DNA from: Takashimella koratensis
Taxonomy: Eukaryota > Basidiomycota > Tremellomycetes > Trichosporonales > Tetragoniomycetaceae
Direction of reading: 5' to 3'
Assembly: GCA_003116875.1 (NCBI GenBank)
Contig: BCKT01000005.1
Span: forward strand, 930,001-994,000
DNA: 64,000 nucleotides
Shown in pieces: positions 1 to 13,000 of this stretch. A model generated the notes under the pieces. The model searched no databases and had not been told where the DNA came from. It worked only from the letters and a program-made list of their open reading frames with translations. Both the position numbers and the translations under genes were made by a program. Within the stretch, counting starts at the first letter, position 1. Each line of letters opens with the position of its first letter.

Positions 1-990
1 GCTGACGCGTAGGAGCATTTCTTCAAAGCATCTCGCGATAGTTTGTCGAAAACAAGGACAACAACGGACTTTTCCTGAGAAGTCAGCATATGGGTCTTCC
101 GCGGGGCTGTACTGGCCAGCTCTCACACTTCCGAATACCGAGTCCAAACAGCTCACGCTCTTCTTAGAAGGTTTAGCCAGTGTGATTCAATAGGAGGAGA
201 TGAGGCGCTGAGTGCGAATACTTGAGACGAACGCCGGTAATAAGACGGACGGTAGCCTGCAATGTGGTGGTGCAGTCGGAAACGATTGGTAAGTAAACCT
301 TGTGGATGGGGCAAAAACGAGAATTTGCCGTTGACTCTCCAGGCCTTCGGCATACTAAGATTCTCTCTGCACTGTAAAGGGAGACTTCTTTTGCCGTCCA
401 TTTCCTCAGGGCTTTACAACTCTAGCAGGCTTTCTCCGGTGTACACTCGTTGATGGCGGTGAACCGGGATAGTCAGCGTTACAGAGTCCAGACCTCTCCT
501 ATGTGAAAGGTCACCACTCTTTCGTGAGATAGAAATCTACTTCAATGGCGAGCCTAACATGGAGAGTCCCACTGCAGCATGCATGTACAAGTGGGTATGA
601 CCTTGAATTGCGATCAAGCCGCAGCAGAAGCTCTACAAGCTCTGTGATTCACTCCTTCACTCTTTGTGGCAAACAGTCTCCCGAGATCAAATGACATAGA
701 GCCACGTGAAATCTTTGTTCATCGAGAGCTGACAAGTCGTTCGGCTCAGAGCTCAGCGTGTGGATGACGAGCGACCAAGGCTTGTCCTGAATGGAGCCCT
801 GAATGGAGTATCGAGTCTTCTTTTCATTCCATCGGGTGCGCGGTGATGCCTCAGACGGCGTGTCGTTGGCGGTGTGACCTTACTGGTCTGTGCTCGAAGA
901 CACCTCTCCCTGAGCGATTGTGAAAATTTCGCTGCGGTGGAAAAACTCGTCGATGATGACTGACATGCACAAGAAGCTGAGTGGATCGAT
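1..990. other. No recognised gene
   Basis: Only short open frames occur here, on both strands, without recognisable motifs. The stretch may hold the 3' flank of the minus-strand gene at 991-1590 and the edge of another gene lying outside the window. Confidence 0.5.
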
Positions 991-1590
991 TCAGTTCGGT
1001 GACCACTTGAGCTGGATGGTATCGCTATCGCCGCTATGCTTGAGTGTCTCTTCACTGATGATCCGAAACGAGGTGGCTATCCAGGACGGGAAGAGCCGTC
1101 TAGGTACCGCGAGCCAAGTCACCTCGAGGACGTGAGTGTCTCCCAAGCTCTCGGAGTAGACTGGGGGCTTGAAGGTCGTTTCGTTGTCAGACACCCTCGT
1201 GGTGTCTTCGACTTGTCGTGGTTTGATGACACCATAGCAAAGGCAAGGGGCCGAAATCTGGTAGCCGAGTGAGTCATTCGAGATTGGGTCGAGAATGTAA
1301 CGAAAGGCACGGGCAAGTTGCTGCTTTCCGAGGGAAGCAGCAACTGATTGATACTCGGAGAGAGAACTCTCCCGCTCAGGTTCACTCGAGTCGGTTATGA
1401 TGCGCAATGCGGGGTCAAAAGTCCGTTTCTGAACTACTTTGAAGCGATGTAGAGTCTGTGCGGTAAACTCTCGTTCGTCGCGTATCGTAGGCGTCTTTGT
1501 AATGTGGCTGGCGGTCGGGCCGTCGTCCTCGGACCAAAATGCGAACCATTCAGGGTATGCTTCGGAATGAGACGCCGCGTTTTCGGACAT
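991..1590 (-). CDS. Unrecognised protein, about 199 residues
   Basis: A single open frame of about 199 codons runs from ATG at 1590 to TGA at 991-993. The frame stays open a few codons further upstream, but only with a GTG, so the ATG was taken as the start. The protein begins with an acidic, aromatic-rich stretch (PEWFAFWSEDDG) and has mixed polarity. It shows no signal peptide, membrane segment or low-complexity tract, which argues for a real folded protein rather than a shadow of another frame. I do not recognise a family. It does not resemble the small tandem families at 45-51 kb. An unseen upstream exon is possible. No function is proposed. Confidence 0.5.
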   Translation of the reverse strand: MSENAASHSEAYPEWFAFWSEDDGPTASHITKTPTIRDEREFTAQTLHRFKVVQKRTFDPALRIITDSSEPERESSLSEYQSVAASLGKQQLARAFRYILDPISNDSLGYQISAPCLCYGVIKPRQVEDTTRVSDNETTFKPPVYSESLGDTHVLEVTWLAVPRRLFPSWIATSFRIISEETLKHSGDSDTIQLKWSPN

Positions 1591-3278
1591 CGGGGGCAAG
1601 TTCAGCGGCACGGGATGAGATTGTGGACGATGGGGTGTTTTTGGTCGGAGTGAAAAACCGCTATGGGTGAAGCGAATGGCGAGGTAACGGTGGATTCAGA
1701 AACAATTTGAGAATGTGGTGAAAGACAAACAGTAGAATTGGTATGGCCACCAGGTTATTCGTGGTGTTGTAGTAGGTGGTATGAGGTTTGGAGCAACAAC
1801 GCGAAGGCTCAGAGTGTCCTCCTTGATGATTGCGTAAGCTGCTAGGACAAATAATGGGTCTTTGCCGTTCTAGTTCATTCTAAGGCCCTCCATTGATTCT
1901 ATCATCATCATCTACTGGGAGAGGATGCGAACTGCCCTTTGAAGCTCGTCTGAGGCTTACGTTATCAGTAGATGCTCCATGTCCTTTTGCGCTGGGCGTG
2001 GCATACGGATCAAGGGTCACCTTTTCTCGCTTCAACTTCTGTATGCATGGATGAGAGGGCATATAAACTCATCATCGGTAACAGCTCTCCACCTCAAAAA
2101 AACCCAGTCTCCTCATGTCCTTCCGCAGATCCAGGTCACTAAAGCTAGTGGGTTAAGCAGACCGAACGAACCCGCTCTTGGAGAATGAACTTTAGAACAT
2201 TGCCGGGCGGCAACAGGTATATCGGTTCAAAGATCTGACCATCTGAGGGAACGAAAAAGGGAGTGATTCCAATGTTTGTGAATTGTCAGCTTGGGAAACA
2301 GTACTCAACAACACCTTTCCTCTCACCGCGAACAACCGCGATTCTCCGGCTGGCGAAAGTAGCTGCGCTATCAGTGACGACGGCCGAGGAAGTGAGGCTC
2401 ATTCAAGCCGTCAACTGTCAATGAATAGAAGGAGCCAAAGTTATGCCACCATCCTTCTGGTCTACAACGGTGGAAGAACCAGCTAAGGACCTGACCCTAC
2501 AGATTGCGAGCCACATGGTTCTCGCCCTGTATGTGGGTATCCGCACTCCCAGGACCCCCTGCTCCCCCACAAACAAGTGAACGAATATGTTCAGTGACAA
2601 TCGGAGTGAGGTAAAAACACCGATACTCGACGAGTTTAAAATGTAAATGTATCTTGCTGTTTTGACATCTCACCGTTCAAAACCCTTGGCTCTCCCAAGA
2701 CCCTCGGGAATCGCGTCGACTACTTGGTGAGATCGGGGGTGGAGATCGCAACCAAAAGCAGCGGTCGCAAGATATTCGGTTCTTCCGGAGACTGTTGATC
2801 CACTCCCCAGCTGAGGCCATTGATGGTGATTAAGAAATTGGGACCGCGGCAGGTGAAACCCAAATCATTACAGTGCCCTCCAGTAATTGAGAAGCAAAAC
2901 CGCGAGTACGTTGGAAGGCTTGTCAGCCTCGCTGACTCTCCTGTGTCTTTTGCAAAGTCGCCTCAAACCTTCACCCCAGATGGTTCGGACCCGAAAGAGC
3001 ATGTTTGAAGCATGAGACGTTGCATGGAAAACGCCCCCATTTGTGGCAACCTGTGTTGCTGCCCTTGCTATCGCCTACTATGATTCGTCATTTCCCTGCC
3101 ACTATACGCCACCCGTCTGCTCTAACCGGCAACTGGCTGAAATTTTAGCGCCAGTCGACCAAGATAGCACAACATCCACCCTCTCATCTCAGCACCTCCT
3201 CATCGTTCATGTAGCCTGCACCACACCACTACCTCATCTGCTCATCAGCACGTACACGCAACTACGCTCCGACCCACC
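1591..3278. other. Intergenic, no recognised gene
   Basis: Upstream flank of both the gene at 991-1590 and the phosphatase gene that starts at 3279. Open frames are short and without motifs. The last 200 bases before 3279 are C/T-rich with many CACC and CTCATC runs, typical of a fungal leader. Confidence 0.5.
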
Positions 3279-5559
3279 ATGGCACACGCACACGGGAACT
3301 CTGCCGCGGGTCCTACCCAGATCACTCCTCTCCTCCAGAACCAACAACACCCTAGCCAGAACTACCTCACCTCTACTCCAACCCGACCCAACGGGCGTTC
3401 CCCATCTCCAGCATCCAATGCCTCCTCTGGACGGAGGCTATTCCGCCGCCGCCGCCCCTCACCACCCATATATTTCCTCCCGGCGCTCCTCACGCTCGGC
3501 ATCCTCGGCTTTGTGATGTTTGCCGCTTGGGACGTGTCGACGATTGGGAACTGCGCGTTCAAGCCGCTGTGCAGAGTGCTCGGTGCCGACGGGGAGAAGC
3601 TGGAGGATGTGTGGTTGAGGAACGTGGGCCCGTATGCGCCGTTCCGGAGCAGAGGAGACGGTGGGGGGCACAAAGGACTGCCGAGGGGCTGTGAGGTTGA
3701 CCAGGTCACGATTGTATGTGGGCTGCTCATCGTCCGTAGACTACTGAGCACAGCTGACACCTCCACAGCTGCACAGACACGCGGCGCGGTTCCCGACATC
3801 AGGTGCGGCAGAGGAGATGCAAGCGGTGCTCGACAAGGTGGCGGCGAGGGGCGTTAAAGTCCCCCGAAGACACTCTGAGCTCTTGTTCCTCAACGACGCA
3901 GATCTCCACATGCAAAGCTGGAAGCTCAACCAGCTCGCTGACCAGGGTCGTCATGCGTAAGTCAATTTGCGCCTCTTCGCCGCTCGCTGAGCTGACTGGT
4001 GACCAAAGGGCGTGGAGGTCCGGGAGGGAGATGGCGGCAATTTACCATAAAATCAACGGTAGGCCATTTGTCAGGTCCGCAGGCGGCGACCGTGTCGTGG
4101 AGACTGCAAACTACTGGCTCCAAGTAGGTGTTTTTGTTCCCTCTGGTGAGACTTGAGCTGAGCAATTGTTCTCACTAGGGATTCCAAGGGCTTCCATTCA
4201 AGGTGCAGGAGCCGTCGCTGCTGCCAAAAGTGGACGTGGTCTTCCCCGAGTGCTCGGTGAGTGAGCTGTCAACTCTCTATTGAACTCGAGCTCACTCCAC
4301 TCGCAGGAGTGCAACAGCACGTTGTCGGTACACACGTGTCCTGCGTTCGAGAATGCGTACGTTTTCTTCCTACTTATCACCAGTACATCTGCTCATACCC
4401 TACAGCGACCCTACTCCTGGATCGATCCAACACGCCGCTCTTTTCCCTCTCCTCAATCGAACCGCCATCCGCCTCAACAACATCCTCCAGCCCTCTCCAC
4501 CTCTCGACGAGTCCGATATCGTCCACCTCGCGGATATGTGTGGATTCGACAGCCAGGCTCGCGGCGAAGACTGGGTTGGGTGGAGTAGGTGGTGTAATGT
4601 CTTCAGTAGGGAAGAGTGGGAGGTATTGGGGTACATGAAGGATGTGGAGAGGTGGTACTCGGTCGGCGAAGGTGGTGTAAGTGCTAACCAGACTGTATCA
4701 AAGAACGTGAAGTTAGCACTGACAATCTCAGAAATACGGTGCAACTATGGGCGTAAGTTGGCTTACGGATGGATGAAGAGGTAGAAAACCGCTGACATCT
4801 CGCCAGGCTGGATACGTTAACGAGCTGATCGCTCGGTTCAATGATTCTGCACCGATCGATGACACGACTACCAACCGGACGATCGATGCTGACGCGGCTC
4901 TTTTCCCGCGCGGAGGCAAACGTATCTTCGTCGTGAGTCTTCGCTTCCATCGTCATTATTCAGACTGACCATTCAGGATTTCACCCACGACAACGAGATG
5001 ATTGAGATCCTTACCAGCCTCGGAGTTGAGAAGGTCAGTTCCGCAGCTGTTTCGTCTTCTTGAGGGACGAAAGCTGATGGGAGTTATACAGCAACACCGC
5101 CGTCTCACGATCCACTCGGTCCCGCCCAAACGCACGTTCGTGCTCTCTGAGATCATCCCCTTTGGAGCGAGGTTCATCTTCGAGCGCGTGGCGTGCGATC
5201 TGGGCGAGCTCGAGCCTGATCCGAATGCTGGTAAAGGAGGTACGGGGGGCGGGTCGAGGCGAGGGGATGGGAAACGTGACTATGTCCGGGTCTTGATCAA
5301 GTAAGTCGGAGTTTCGAAGTTTTTTCAAGGATCTACCTACCTACTGGCGAGTCGAAAGAGCGCACGAGCTGACCAGAGTGTTTGTGGTGTCTCCCCCTTC
5401 AACAGCGACGCGGTGAAGAAAATTGATCACATCGCTTGCCGGTCATCCAACTTCGCCGAACACGGGCTGTGCGATATCGACTCTTTCCTTGAGTCGCAGC
5501 AGTTCTCGACCGACCTTGTTGACTGGGGAGTCTGCTACAAGTCTGGCAGACACTATTAA
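3279..5559 (+). CDS. Membrane-anchored histidine acid phosphatase (phytase-like)
   Basis: Likely hydrolyses phosphate esters (phytate or other organophosphates) at the cell surface or in the secretory lumen. The ATG at 3279 follows CACC. About ten short introns join into one frame ending at TAA 5557-5559. An arginine-rich stretch (near residues 52-59) precedes one hydrophobic segment (about 64-84), giving a type II signal anchor rather than a cleaved signal. The catalytic block LHRHAARFPT lies near residues 146-155. A distal arginine region follows (RSAGGDRVV), then the conserved NSTLSVHTCPAFEN stretch and the proton-donor block FTHDNEM, which holds the HD pair. Several cysteines of the fold are present. 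One oddity is Ala in place of the usual Gly right after the catalytic His. The C terminus ends CYKSGRHY. The family call is firm; the substrate is not known. Confidence 0.88.
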
Positions 5560-5783
5560 TTGGGACGGCGTTGATAGGGTTGGTAGATCGACGTTTCTGA
5601 AGGGGTTTATCTTTTTATCTCTCCACTTTTGGTTTTTGTACAATTAGAGAATGGACGATGATATATCGCAAGGCAAGACAGAAGTTCAAAGATGCAGATG
5701 TAATGCAGATGTTAGATAAATAAGCGATGCTATGCAGTTGATGAAGCAGCAATGCTAAGCGAGTGGGAGGCAGGCCGTGAGTA

Positions 5784-8700
5784 TCATGAAGATCGTGAGA
5801 GTGGGGTATGCTGTAGGGTCTCTAGTGTCGCCTGAGCAGTCTGCAAGAAAGATTCAGGCATTCCCGCGAGCTGGGCGGCTTTCTGCATGCCCACAACATC
5901 AGAATGTGAGCATGTCATTGCTTGGCTGTATGAGGAAGAAGTCAAGTAGACGTACGATTGCGTGGGAGTTGCGGTTGACACCTGGTTGTAGTCGATAAGA
6001 GTAACTGAACGCACCGCCCTGGAATGCGGATATCAGCTTCGACATCTATGTCTTTGATAGATGTGTACCCTGGTGCAGAACAGCACTCACTACCTCGTTG
6101 ACGTCGGTGCAGAAGTAACTGACACCCAACCGACTCTCTGAAGCTGCAGCGTGACTGGCAGGACCGTCGATCGTCAACATGTCTGCGAGTTCGTGGTAAT
6201 GCGTGGCAAAGAGGGTTCGGCATTTGATATGGGTCAGGAGGTGGTCGAGTGTCGCGTAGGCGATCGAGACCCCAGCGTTGAGCGTTGTACCTCGTCCGAT
6301 CCTGCAAGTGAACGCAAAGCATATCAGCACGAGTCCTCTCGGCGTTAGGAAGTAGGAGAATCCGTCGATCGCAGCGTGGTTCCACTCACTCGTCCATGAT
6401 GACCAAACTCCTTGGTGTCGCATGTTTCAGGATCGCAGCCGTTTCCACCATCTCCAACATGAACGTTCCTCTATCCCTATACAGATCGTCCCTTGCTCCG
6501 ACTCTACTGAACACCCGATCGACGATCCCCATTGTCGCGCTGTCGGCGGGTACGAAGCTCCCGCTTTGCGCAAGGATCGCGATGATCGCTGTTTGTCGGA
6601 GCAAAGTGGATTTACCACCTTGGTTGGGACCTGTGATAATGTGTAGGAAAGAAGAAGGGGTCATGTGGGTCGAGTTAGGGGTGAAGGTACGTGAAGATGT
6701 GAGAAGACCGGATTCGACGGAGGGGTGACGGCCGTTGACGATGTGCAGGTCGGTCCTAAAGTAGGCAGAAGGGAGGTGATGTCAGTAATCGGTCTGGCAC
6801 GGTTCACGTTTTGGTGGGGGAGACTTGACGTACCCATTGGTCAAGACGGGGCGGACGTAGTTGAGCTCTACAGCCGTCTGGGCAAAGCTCATACTCAGAT
6901 CAAGCTCATCCACCAGCTCAGCATTGTGCTGGATCTCCTCTGCACGGGAGATGACCAGCGCTCGGAGCTGCTCGAATGCCTTCCTCTGGGCTGCGACAAG
7001 TTTCTCGACCGTTTCTTCCAACTGGTGTCCTAGGGTATTCCACGGCTGAAAATGGTGTTATCAGCATCCAGATCCAGACAAAAAAGTCTTCCAGCTGGTC
7101 ACTCACGCCATACGAGAGGGTTTTAGAGGATACCGAAATCGACTGAAAATCTCGTTTCTTGACCAAAACATCGTATTCGCTCTTCTTGGCGACACCGACG
7201 ACCCAGCCAGCTTTGGAGCCGCGTTGGAGCAACAGCGTCGGGACTCCGAGTTTGTCACGAAGGGTACGTTGCATTTCGTCTCTCTGTGATCGGAGAGACC
7301 GGAGTTTGTCGTGAAATGCTCGAATCGTTGGTGAGAAGCTATGGAAAGACGTAAGCTTCGGTGTAAAAACAACGATGGAGAAGACCTGCACCGGGACCCA
7401 CCTGGGTTTCAACCACAGCATCGCGTCGTCCTTCTCATCTCGGTCTCTCTCTTTTTCCTCCCTCTTCGTCTGAGCCTCTTTCTTTTCAGTCACTCCCACC
7501 CCTTCTTCACCCTCTTCATCTCCCGCCACCTCCTCTGTCGCCCTCATCACCGTCCCCTCATCTATCGAGTCCTCAATCTTCTTCGCCAAATCCCCTAGAC
7601 TCCGAAACCCTTCGACTACCTCTCTCAACCTTTCTGCTCCTTCTGCTTGTCCACCATCTTCCCTCACTTTCCTCCTCCCTCCACGCCCGATCTCTTGTTT
7701 CACACCAGCGAGAATCCGCTCAACCACTCGGACCCACTGCGAGACGTCCCAGATATCCCTAGGCGCTCCTTCGCGCGACTTGAAGTGCTGTACCGCACGC
7801 ATGACGTCGATCAGCCCTCGCAAAGCGTCACGTGTATCGGTGCGGAGGGTTTCGCGGTCGATAAACGCTTGGACGAGGGCAAGGCGGGTGTTGATGATCT
7901 CCAGTGATGTTGAAGGTGCAGTCAACGTGCGAATAAGCAGCCGGTGACCGGAGGGAGTGATGGTCCGGGACAGAACAGAGAGAAGGGAGCCTTTGTTAGA
8001 TAAAGAGATGCCAGAAGTAGTGGATTGAGAAGGGCTGGAAAGACCACCGGGCCGGAGAGAGTGACGGATCTCGAGAGCCTGAAGAGTAGCGGCGTCAATC
8101 TGCATGAAAGATCGGCTGCTTTGTCGGTTGAACCCCGGGATTGAAGGCATCGCGTCCCGCAAGGCGTACTCAAGGTGTCGTCGGAGTAAAGTGATCGCAA
8201 GCGTCTCTGCTGACGGTGCGGGCGTACGAGGCAGAGTCGGGGTGGACACTTGTTGCGATTCCAGTGAATCCGTTGGGACGAAGGGGTCGGTGAACGAGAC
8301 GTGGACGCGCAAGAGCCGAAGGAGCTCAAAGAACTCGGCGATCAGGGGTGAAGAAGAAACAGTGGACTCCCATGAGGCGCGCCAAGAATGGTCGAGTACG
8401 ATCTCGCGGGGAGAGAGGCGGGCTAGCTCGTCCTCCATCTGAGCGAGAGTCGCGTCTTTCGTAAAGAACTCGCCGGTGGTGATATCTGCGTATGCAAGAG
8501 CGACAGCAGGTGACGCAGTTGGGCTATCACCTTCGTCTTGAGTCTCTGTATTGGACAAGTTTGACGCCGGGGTTGAAGACTCGGTAGTAGTTGGATCGAG
8601 AGGTAATTCCGGCAGCGCGATCGATAACAAATACCGACTCTCGTCACCCGAGAACCAATGTTCATCCAGCGTACCAGGAGTAACGACTCTCCCGACTTTC

Positions 8701-9533
8701 CGTGTGATTGAATCCGACCCCGTCCCCCCATCTCGCCGGCTCCCATCTTCGTCGTACTCTTCTAGCAAGACGACGGTCCGGCGAAGATCATGGACCAAGA
8801 TCTTGAGGTATTTGTCAAGCTGGGGAATAGGGAACCCAGCAAAAGGGTAGGAACCGGATTTGTAGCGACGGTAGGCAAGTTTCAGGGAGAGTAAGGAGGC
8901 GACATCGAATGCGGGGGCGTAGTATGACTAAGGCAGAAGTGTGAGCTTCGGAGAGATAGTTGAAGATGGGGAAGAGAAGAAGGAAAAGAGGTTGTGGGAG
9001 TATGGGAACAGACTCACCTCGTAGAACTTGCCAACTCGGGTGAAGATGATACAGTCTGGAAACCGCTGCCAGGCATCGAAGATAACCCTCGCGAGACCTG
9101 AGTCCGGTATGCTCCCCGCTGCGACTGCATCTTCGTAGCTCTCGACCTTATCCACTGCTTCCTCTTGACTGGTACCAGCTGAGTCGACCTCCTCGGCGTT
9201 GGCTTTTTCTGATTATCTCGTTAGCTGAACCCGGGACCGCATGTGTGATGGCAGCTCACGTTTAACCTTTGACCGTCGAGCCGAACCACCCAGAGCATCT
9301 ACATATGGCTCCAACGGGCCTACGCGGTTCCCAGAACCATCAAGAGCCCATTGGGGTTGGTCCGATGACGAGATGACGGTTTTGATCGGTTTCGACGCCG
9401 CGGCGGTGTCCAAGAAGCGGATACCAAAAGAGCGGCGAGGCAGCCGCGCGGGTAGGAGTGAAGTGGAGGAACAAGGGGATGGGAAGGGTATGATGGGGGT
9501 TAGGGAGCGACGGACGTGTAGAGCATGTCGCAT
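5784..9533 (-). CDS. MSH1: Mitochondrial DNA mismatch-repair protein MSH1 (MutS family)
   Basis: MutS homologue expected to act in mitochondrial DNA maintenance. The ATG at 9533 opens an Arg/Ser-rich, acid-poor N terminus ([11 protein letters not shown]...) that looks like a mitochondrial presequence. Next come the mismatch-recognition domain with the Phe-X-Glu motif (GKFYE), the connector and core domains (long exon about 8800-7400) and the clamp. The C-terminal ATPase has Walker [10 protein letters not shown], the Walker B end VIMDE, then IGRGTT and the ATHYHEL block. The last exon reads [17 protein letters not shown], then KAAQLAGMP after an intron, and stops at 5784. Introns are short; one sits after the FYE codons. 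The ATPase Walker A carries Gln where nuclear MutS proteins usually have Met. The call rests on the presequence plus domain I, which separate MSH1 from the MSH4/5 types. The gene is divergent from ARP5. Confidence 0.88.
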
Positions 9534-9849
9534 GGCGAGCTGTAGGTCATGGTCAAGAGGATCGATGAGCAGAGCGAAAGAGCATAGATCGAGATTTTGA
9601 AACAACAAACGGGTCCGAGCAAAAAAAATGAAACGACGGAACACGGCGATACAACTCAGACAGACGGGAGCAGCTACTGCCTTCATGCAAGGACTTTATG
9701 TGCTGGGAGCATGTTCCCTTGGCACGGGGGATCTCAGCTCTATGCACGACTCGGTCTGTCGTAACCTATCCGTGTCGATGAAGAGTTTCGAACACCCAAG
9801 CTCTTGCGCAACGCCACTATATACGATGCCGGCGACTGCTAACATGAAA

Positions 9850-9936
9850 GGTTTTATCGTCTAGCTGGCCTAGGACGTGAGATTCTGATTATTCAGCCTT
9901 CTTCTCGCAACCTGGGTTCGAATCCCAGTAAGACCT
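9850..9936 (+). tRNA. tRNA-Gln (anticodon CTG), with intron
   Basis: A full cloverleaf can be drawn. The acceptor stem pairs GGTTTTA with TAAGACC, the D stem pairs GTCT with GGAC, the anticodon stem pairs TGAGA with TCTCG, and the T stem pairs CTGGG with CCCAG around TTCGAAT. The GGTTTTAT start and TAAGACC end are typical of eukaryotic tRNA-Gln. The anticodon loop TTCTGA..T puts CTG at positions 34-36, reading CAG codons. Thirteen extra bases (about 9889-9901) sit one base after the anticodon, the usual place for a nuclear tRNA intron. They contain TCAG, which can pair with the anticodon CTGA. The internal A box (around TCTAGCTGGCC) and B box (GGTTCGAATCC) are present. The gene lies between divergent MSH1 and ARP5. 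Confidence 0.9.
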
Positions 9937-9940
9937 TCTC

Positions 9941-9945
9941 TTTTT
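9941..9945 (+). terminator. RNA polymerase III terminator of tRNA-Gln
   Basis: A run of five T on the sense strand starts five bases after the tRNA end. This is the expected Pol III stop signal. Confidence 0.75.
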
Positions 9946-10097
9946 GCTTCCTGATTTTTCTCCTTTTTGCCTTGCTCTTCCTCTTCGCCTTCAACTTACG
10001 GCGGTTACTCGCTGACCACGTCCCTTCTCCATTTTGGACGTTTCCCTCCCTACTCTCCCTTCATCCTAATCCGTCATCCCCCTCAGTCTCAATCGCC

Positions 10098-13000
10098 ATG
10101 GACACCAGCGCCGACGCGTCGTCCAGCAAGACTAAGATCCTGCACCTTCCCGACACTTCTGCCCACAGCTCGGACGTCCAGTCCTCGTTCGACTACCACT
10201 CTCTTGACGGCCAGGACCCCGTCATCTGTATCGACAATGGCAAGTCTCCCTTCCCCCCTTCCCCACGCCTCACGCCATCTACACCTTCAAGTACCATCAC
10301 AACGTGCTGACATCAACTAGGATCTCACTCCTTCCGCGCCGGGTTCTCAACCATGTCGACGCCCTACATTGACCGGCCAAGTATCGTGTCTCGGTACAAA
10401 GAGCGTAAACTGAACCGCGCGATCATGCTATTTGGCCGAGACTCGGAGGTGGATGCGAATTCGAGGTCTAATGCGAGGTCGTTGTATGATGGTGATCTGT
10501 TGGTCAATGGGGATATGCTGGTGAGTGCTTATTCTTGGGTTCAGTGCATTTGTTCGTAGCTTTGCACGCCCTCAAGCAAGGAATTTTGGACAGGGAGATG
10601 TAACGTAGCTTTGAGCTAACGTGGTGGTAGGAGTGTGCACTCGACTACACGTTCGCGAAACTCGGTATCGATACAGACCGTATCCAACATCCAGTAGTCA
10701 TGACAGAGAAGCTCGCCAACCCACTGTTCACCCGAGCCAGTGAGTCTTCGTTCTTAACTTCTCTCTTTCTTATTTCTACTGTGCATCCACTCATTCTCGT
10801 CGCTAGTGACGTCCGAAATGATGTTTGAGCTGTACGGCGCGCCCTCGGTAGCGTACGGTATCGACTCGTTGTTTGCGTTCTCGAGACAGAAACATGAGGA
10901 TGGGTTGGCAATAAGTCTTGGACATCACGCGAGTACGGTGATTCCGGTCGTCGGTGGGCGAGGGATCATGAGTCGGGCTAAGCGGTGAGTAGAGACAGCA
11001 GAATACCAGGCAGATGATGGAAAGGCGAGTGTAAAGAGACTGGCGCTGAGACAGCTCAGGATACCGTGGGGAGGCGCGCAAGGTTGTGAACTGTTACTCA
11101 AGCTTGCTCAACTCAAGTACCCTTCTTTCCCGGTCAAAGTGTCACAATCACAAGCAACAGTGAGCAACGGACTCGTAACAAAATGTCCAGTCAACCAGCT
11201 CTAACCCCTGTTCTCAGTTCATGTTCCGCGAAACGTGTTACTTCTCTTACGACTACGACGAGGAGCTGCGCTCGTTCGAGAACCCAGCCAAGCTCGCTGA
11301 ATCGACAGTGGTGGTGCAATTTCCGTACACTCAGAATGTGAGTTAGGTCTGGATCGAAAAGGGGAGTTTGGTGCTAATGGAAGCAGGACGCCCCGGAGAA
11401 GTCGGCAGAGGAGCTCGCGGCGCAAGCGGAGCGGCGGAAGGAGTCGGGACGCCGGCTTCAAGAATTGCAGGCGAAGCAACGGGCAGAAAAGGTAGGTTGT
11501 CTCCTTTCGTTTGTGCTATGAGTGTATCCAATCTGACGTTACGTGCACAGCTCGCGGCCAAGGTGGCCGAGCTTGACGAGTACAAGCTCCTCCTTTCTGA
11601 GAAATCCACAATGAAGAAAGCCGACTTCATCCAACGCCTCTCCGACTACACTCCTTTCGAGACCGAAGCCGAGCTCGAGAATTGGGTGAAACGAACTGAG
11701 ATTGAGATCCGGCGTAAAGAGAAGAAGGATTTAGGCGAGGATGAACCTGAAGAGGATCCGACGTTCCCCTTGGTGGACAGGCCGGATAGCGAGTTGACTG
11801 AGGAAGAAGTTAAGGAGAAGAGGAAGCAGAGGTTGATGAAGGCTGGATGGGAGGCGAGGGTCAAGGCTCGTGAAGAGAAAAGAAAGGAACGAGAGAGATT
11901 GGTGAGTGAAATCAGGAGTTTGGAAGGTGTACAGATCAATGTGGATGGTGCTGACGAAACATAGGATGAGATCCAGAGGAAAGATGATGAGGAGAGGATC
12001 AACAACCTCACAGGGTGGTCCGCGAAACTCAAGGACGAGCAAGAAGTGAGTATAAACGGAGAAGGGAATAGTCAAGGAGGAGCTAATAAAACTAGGCTGT
12101 GATCACAAGGATGCGAGAGAGAAAGAAGAGGCGAGCACAGTTGGGTGACCGAAAGTCTGCCGCTGCACAGAGTAGGATGAAGTCGATTGCTTCGTTGGCG
12201 GCGGACGACCCGGTGCCGAAGAAGCGAAGAAAGGGGGATGGTGGTGAGTTATGAGCGACAATATGAGGAAGCGCAGATGCTGATCAATTAGGCAACGATG
12301 ATGGGTTTGGACGAGATGACAGCGACTGGCACGTGTACCGAGAAATTGTGAGTATCAGCTTTCCGTCCTTTTTGATTGAGTAGCTAACACCCCTACAGGG
12401 CGGGGACGACGACTCCGAGGCCGAGGAAGAAGACCTCGCGGAACTCGAGACGATCGAGACCAAGCTCCTTCAATATGACCCCACTTTCACCTCTGAACAC
12501 ACGATGGAGGGCCGCGTCCATGCCCAAAACGCGCTCCTCAACGCCTTTGTCCGTGGCGGGACAGGTGGTCGCTTCGATGCGGAGAACACGGCGCAGGCGT
12601 ATCAGATTCATCTGAATGTCGAGAGGATCAGGGTGCCAGAGGCTTGGTTCCAGCCGCACATGTTTGGAGTGGATTCAGCCGGACTGGGAGAGGTGGCGGG
12701 GTGGTTGTTGAATGGATACGAGGAGGAGGAGAGGAAACGGATGATGCAGGTGAGTTAAGTGTACACTACCTCAGCAGTCGGCTTGAATGAAGAGAGCCTC
12801 GGACAGATCGCTGACAATCATTCGTTTACTTGCCCCATTCAGTGCATCTACGTGACCGGCGGAGGCGCCAACATCCCCAATCTAGTCAACCGTATGCGCA
12901 ACGCACTCACCCCTGTTCTCCCGTTCCGCGCCCCACTCAAGATTGTCTCATCCTTGGACGGCGACGCAAGGCTCGAGGCGTGGCGCGGGATGGCAGAGTG

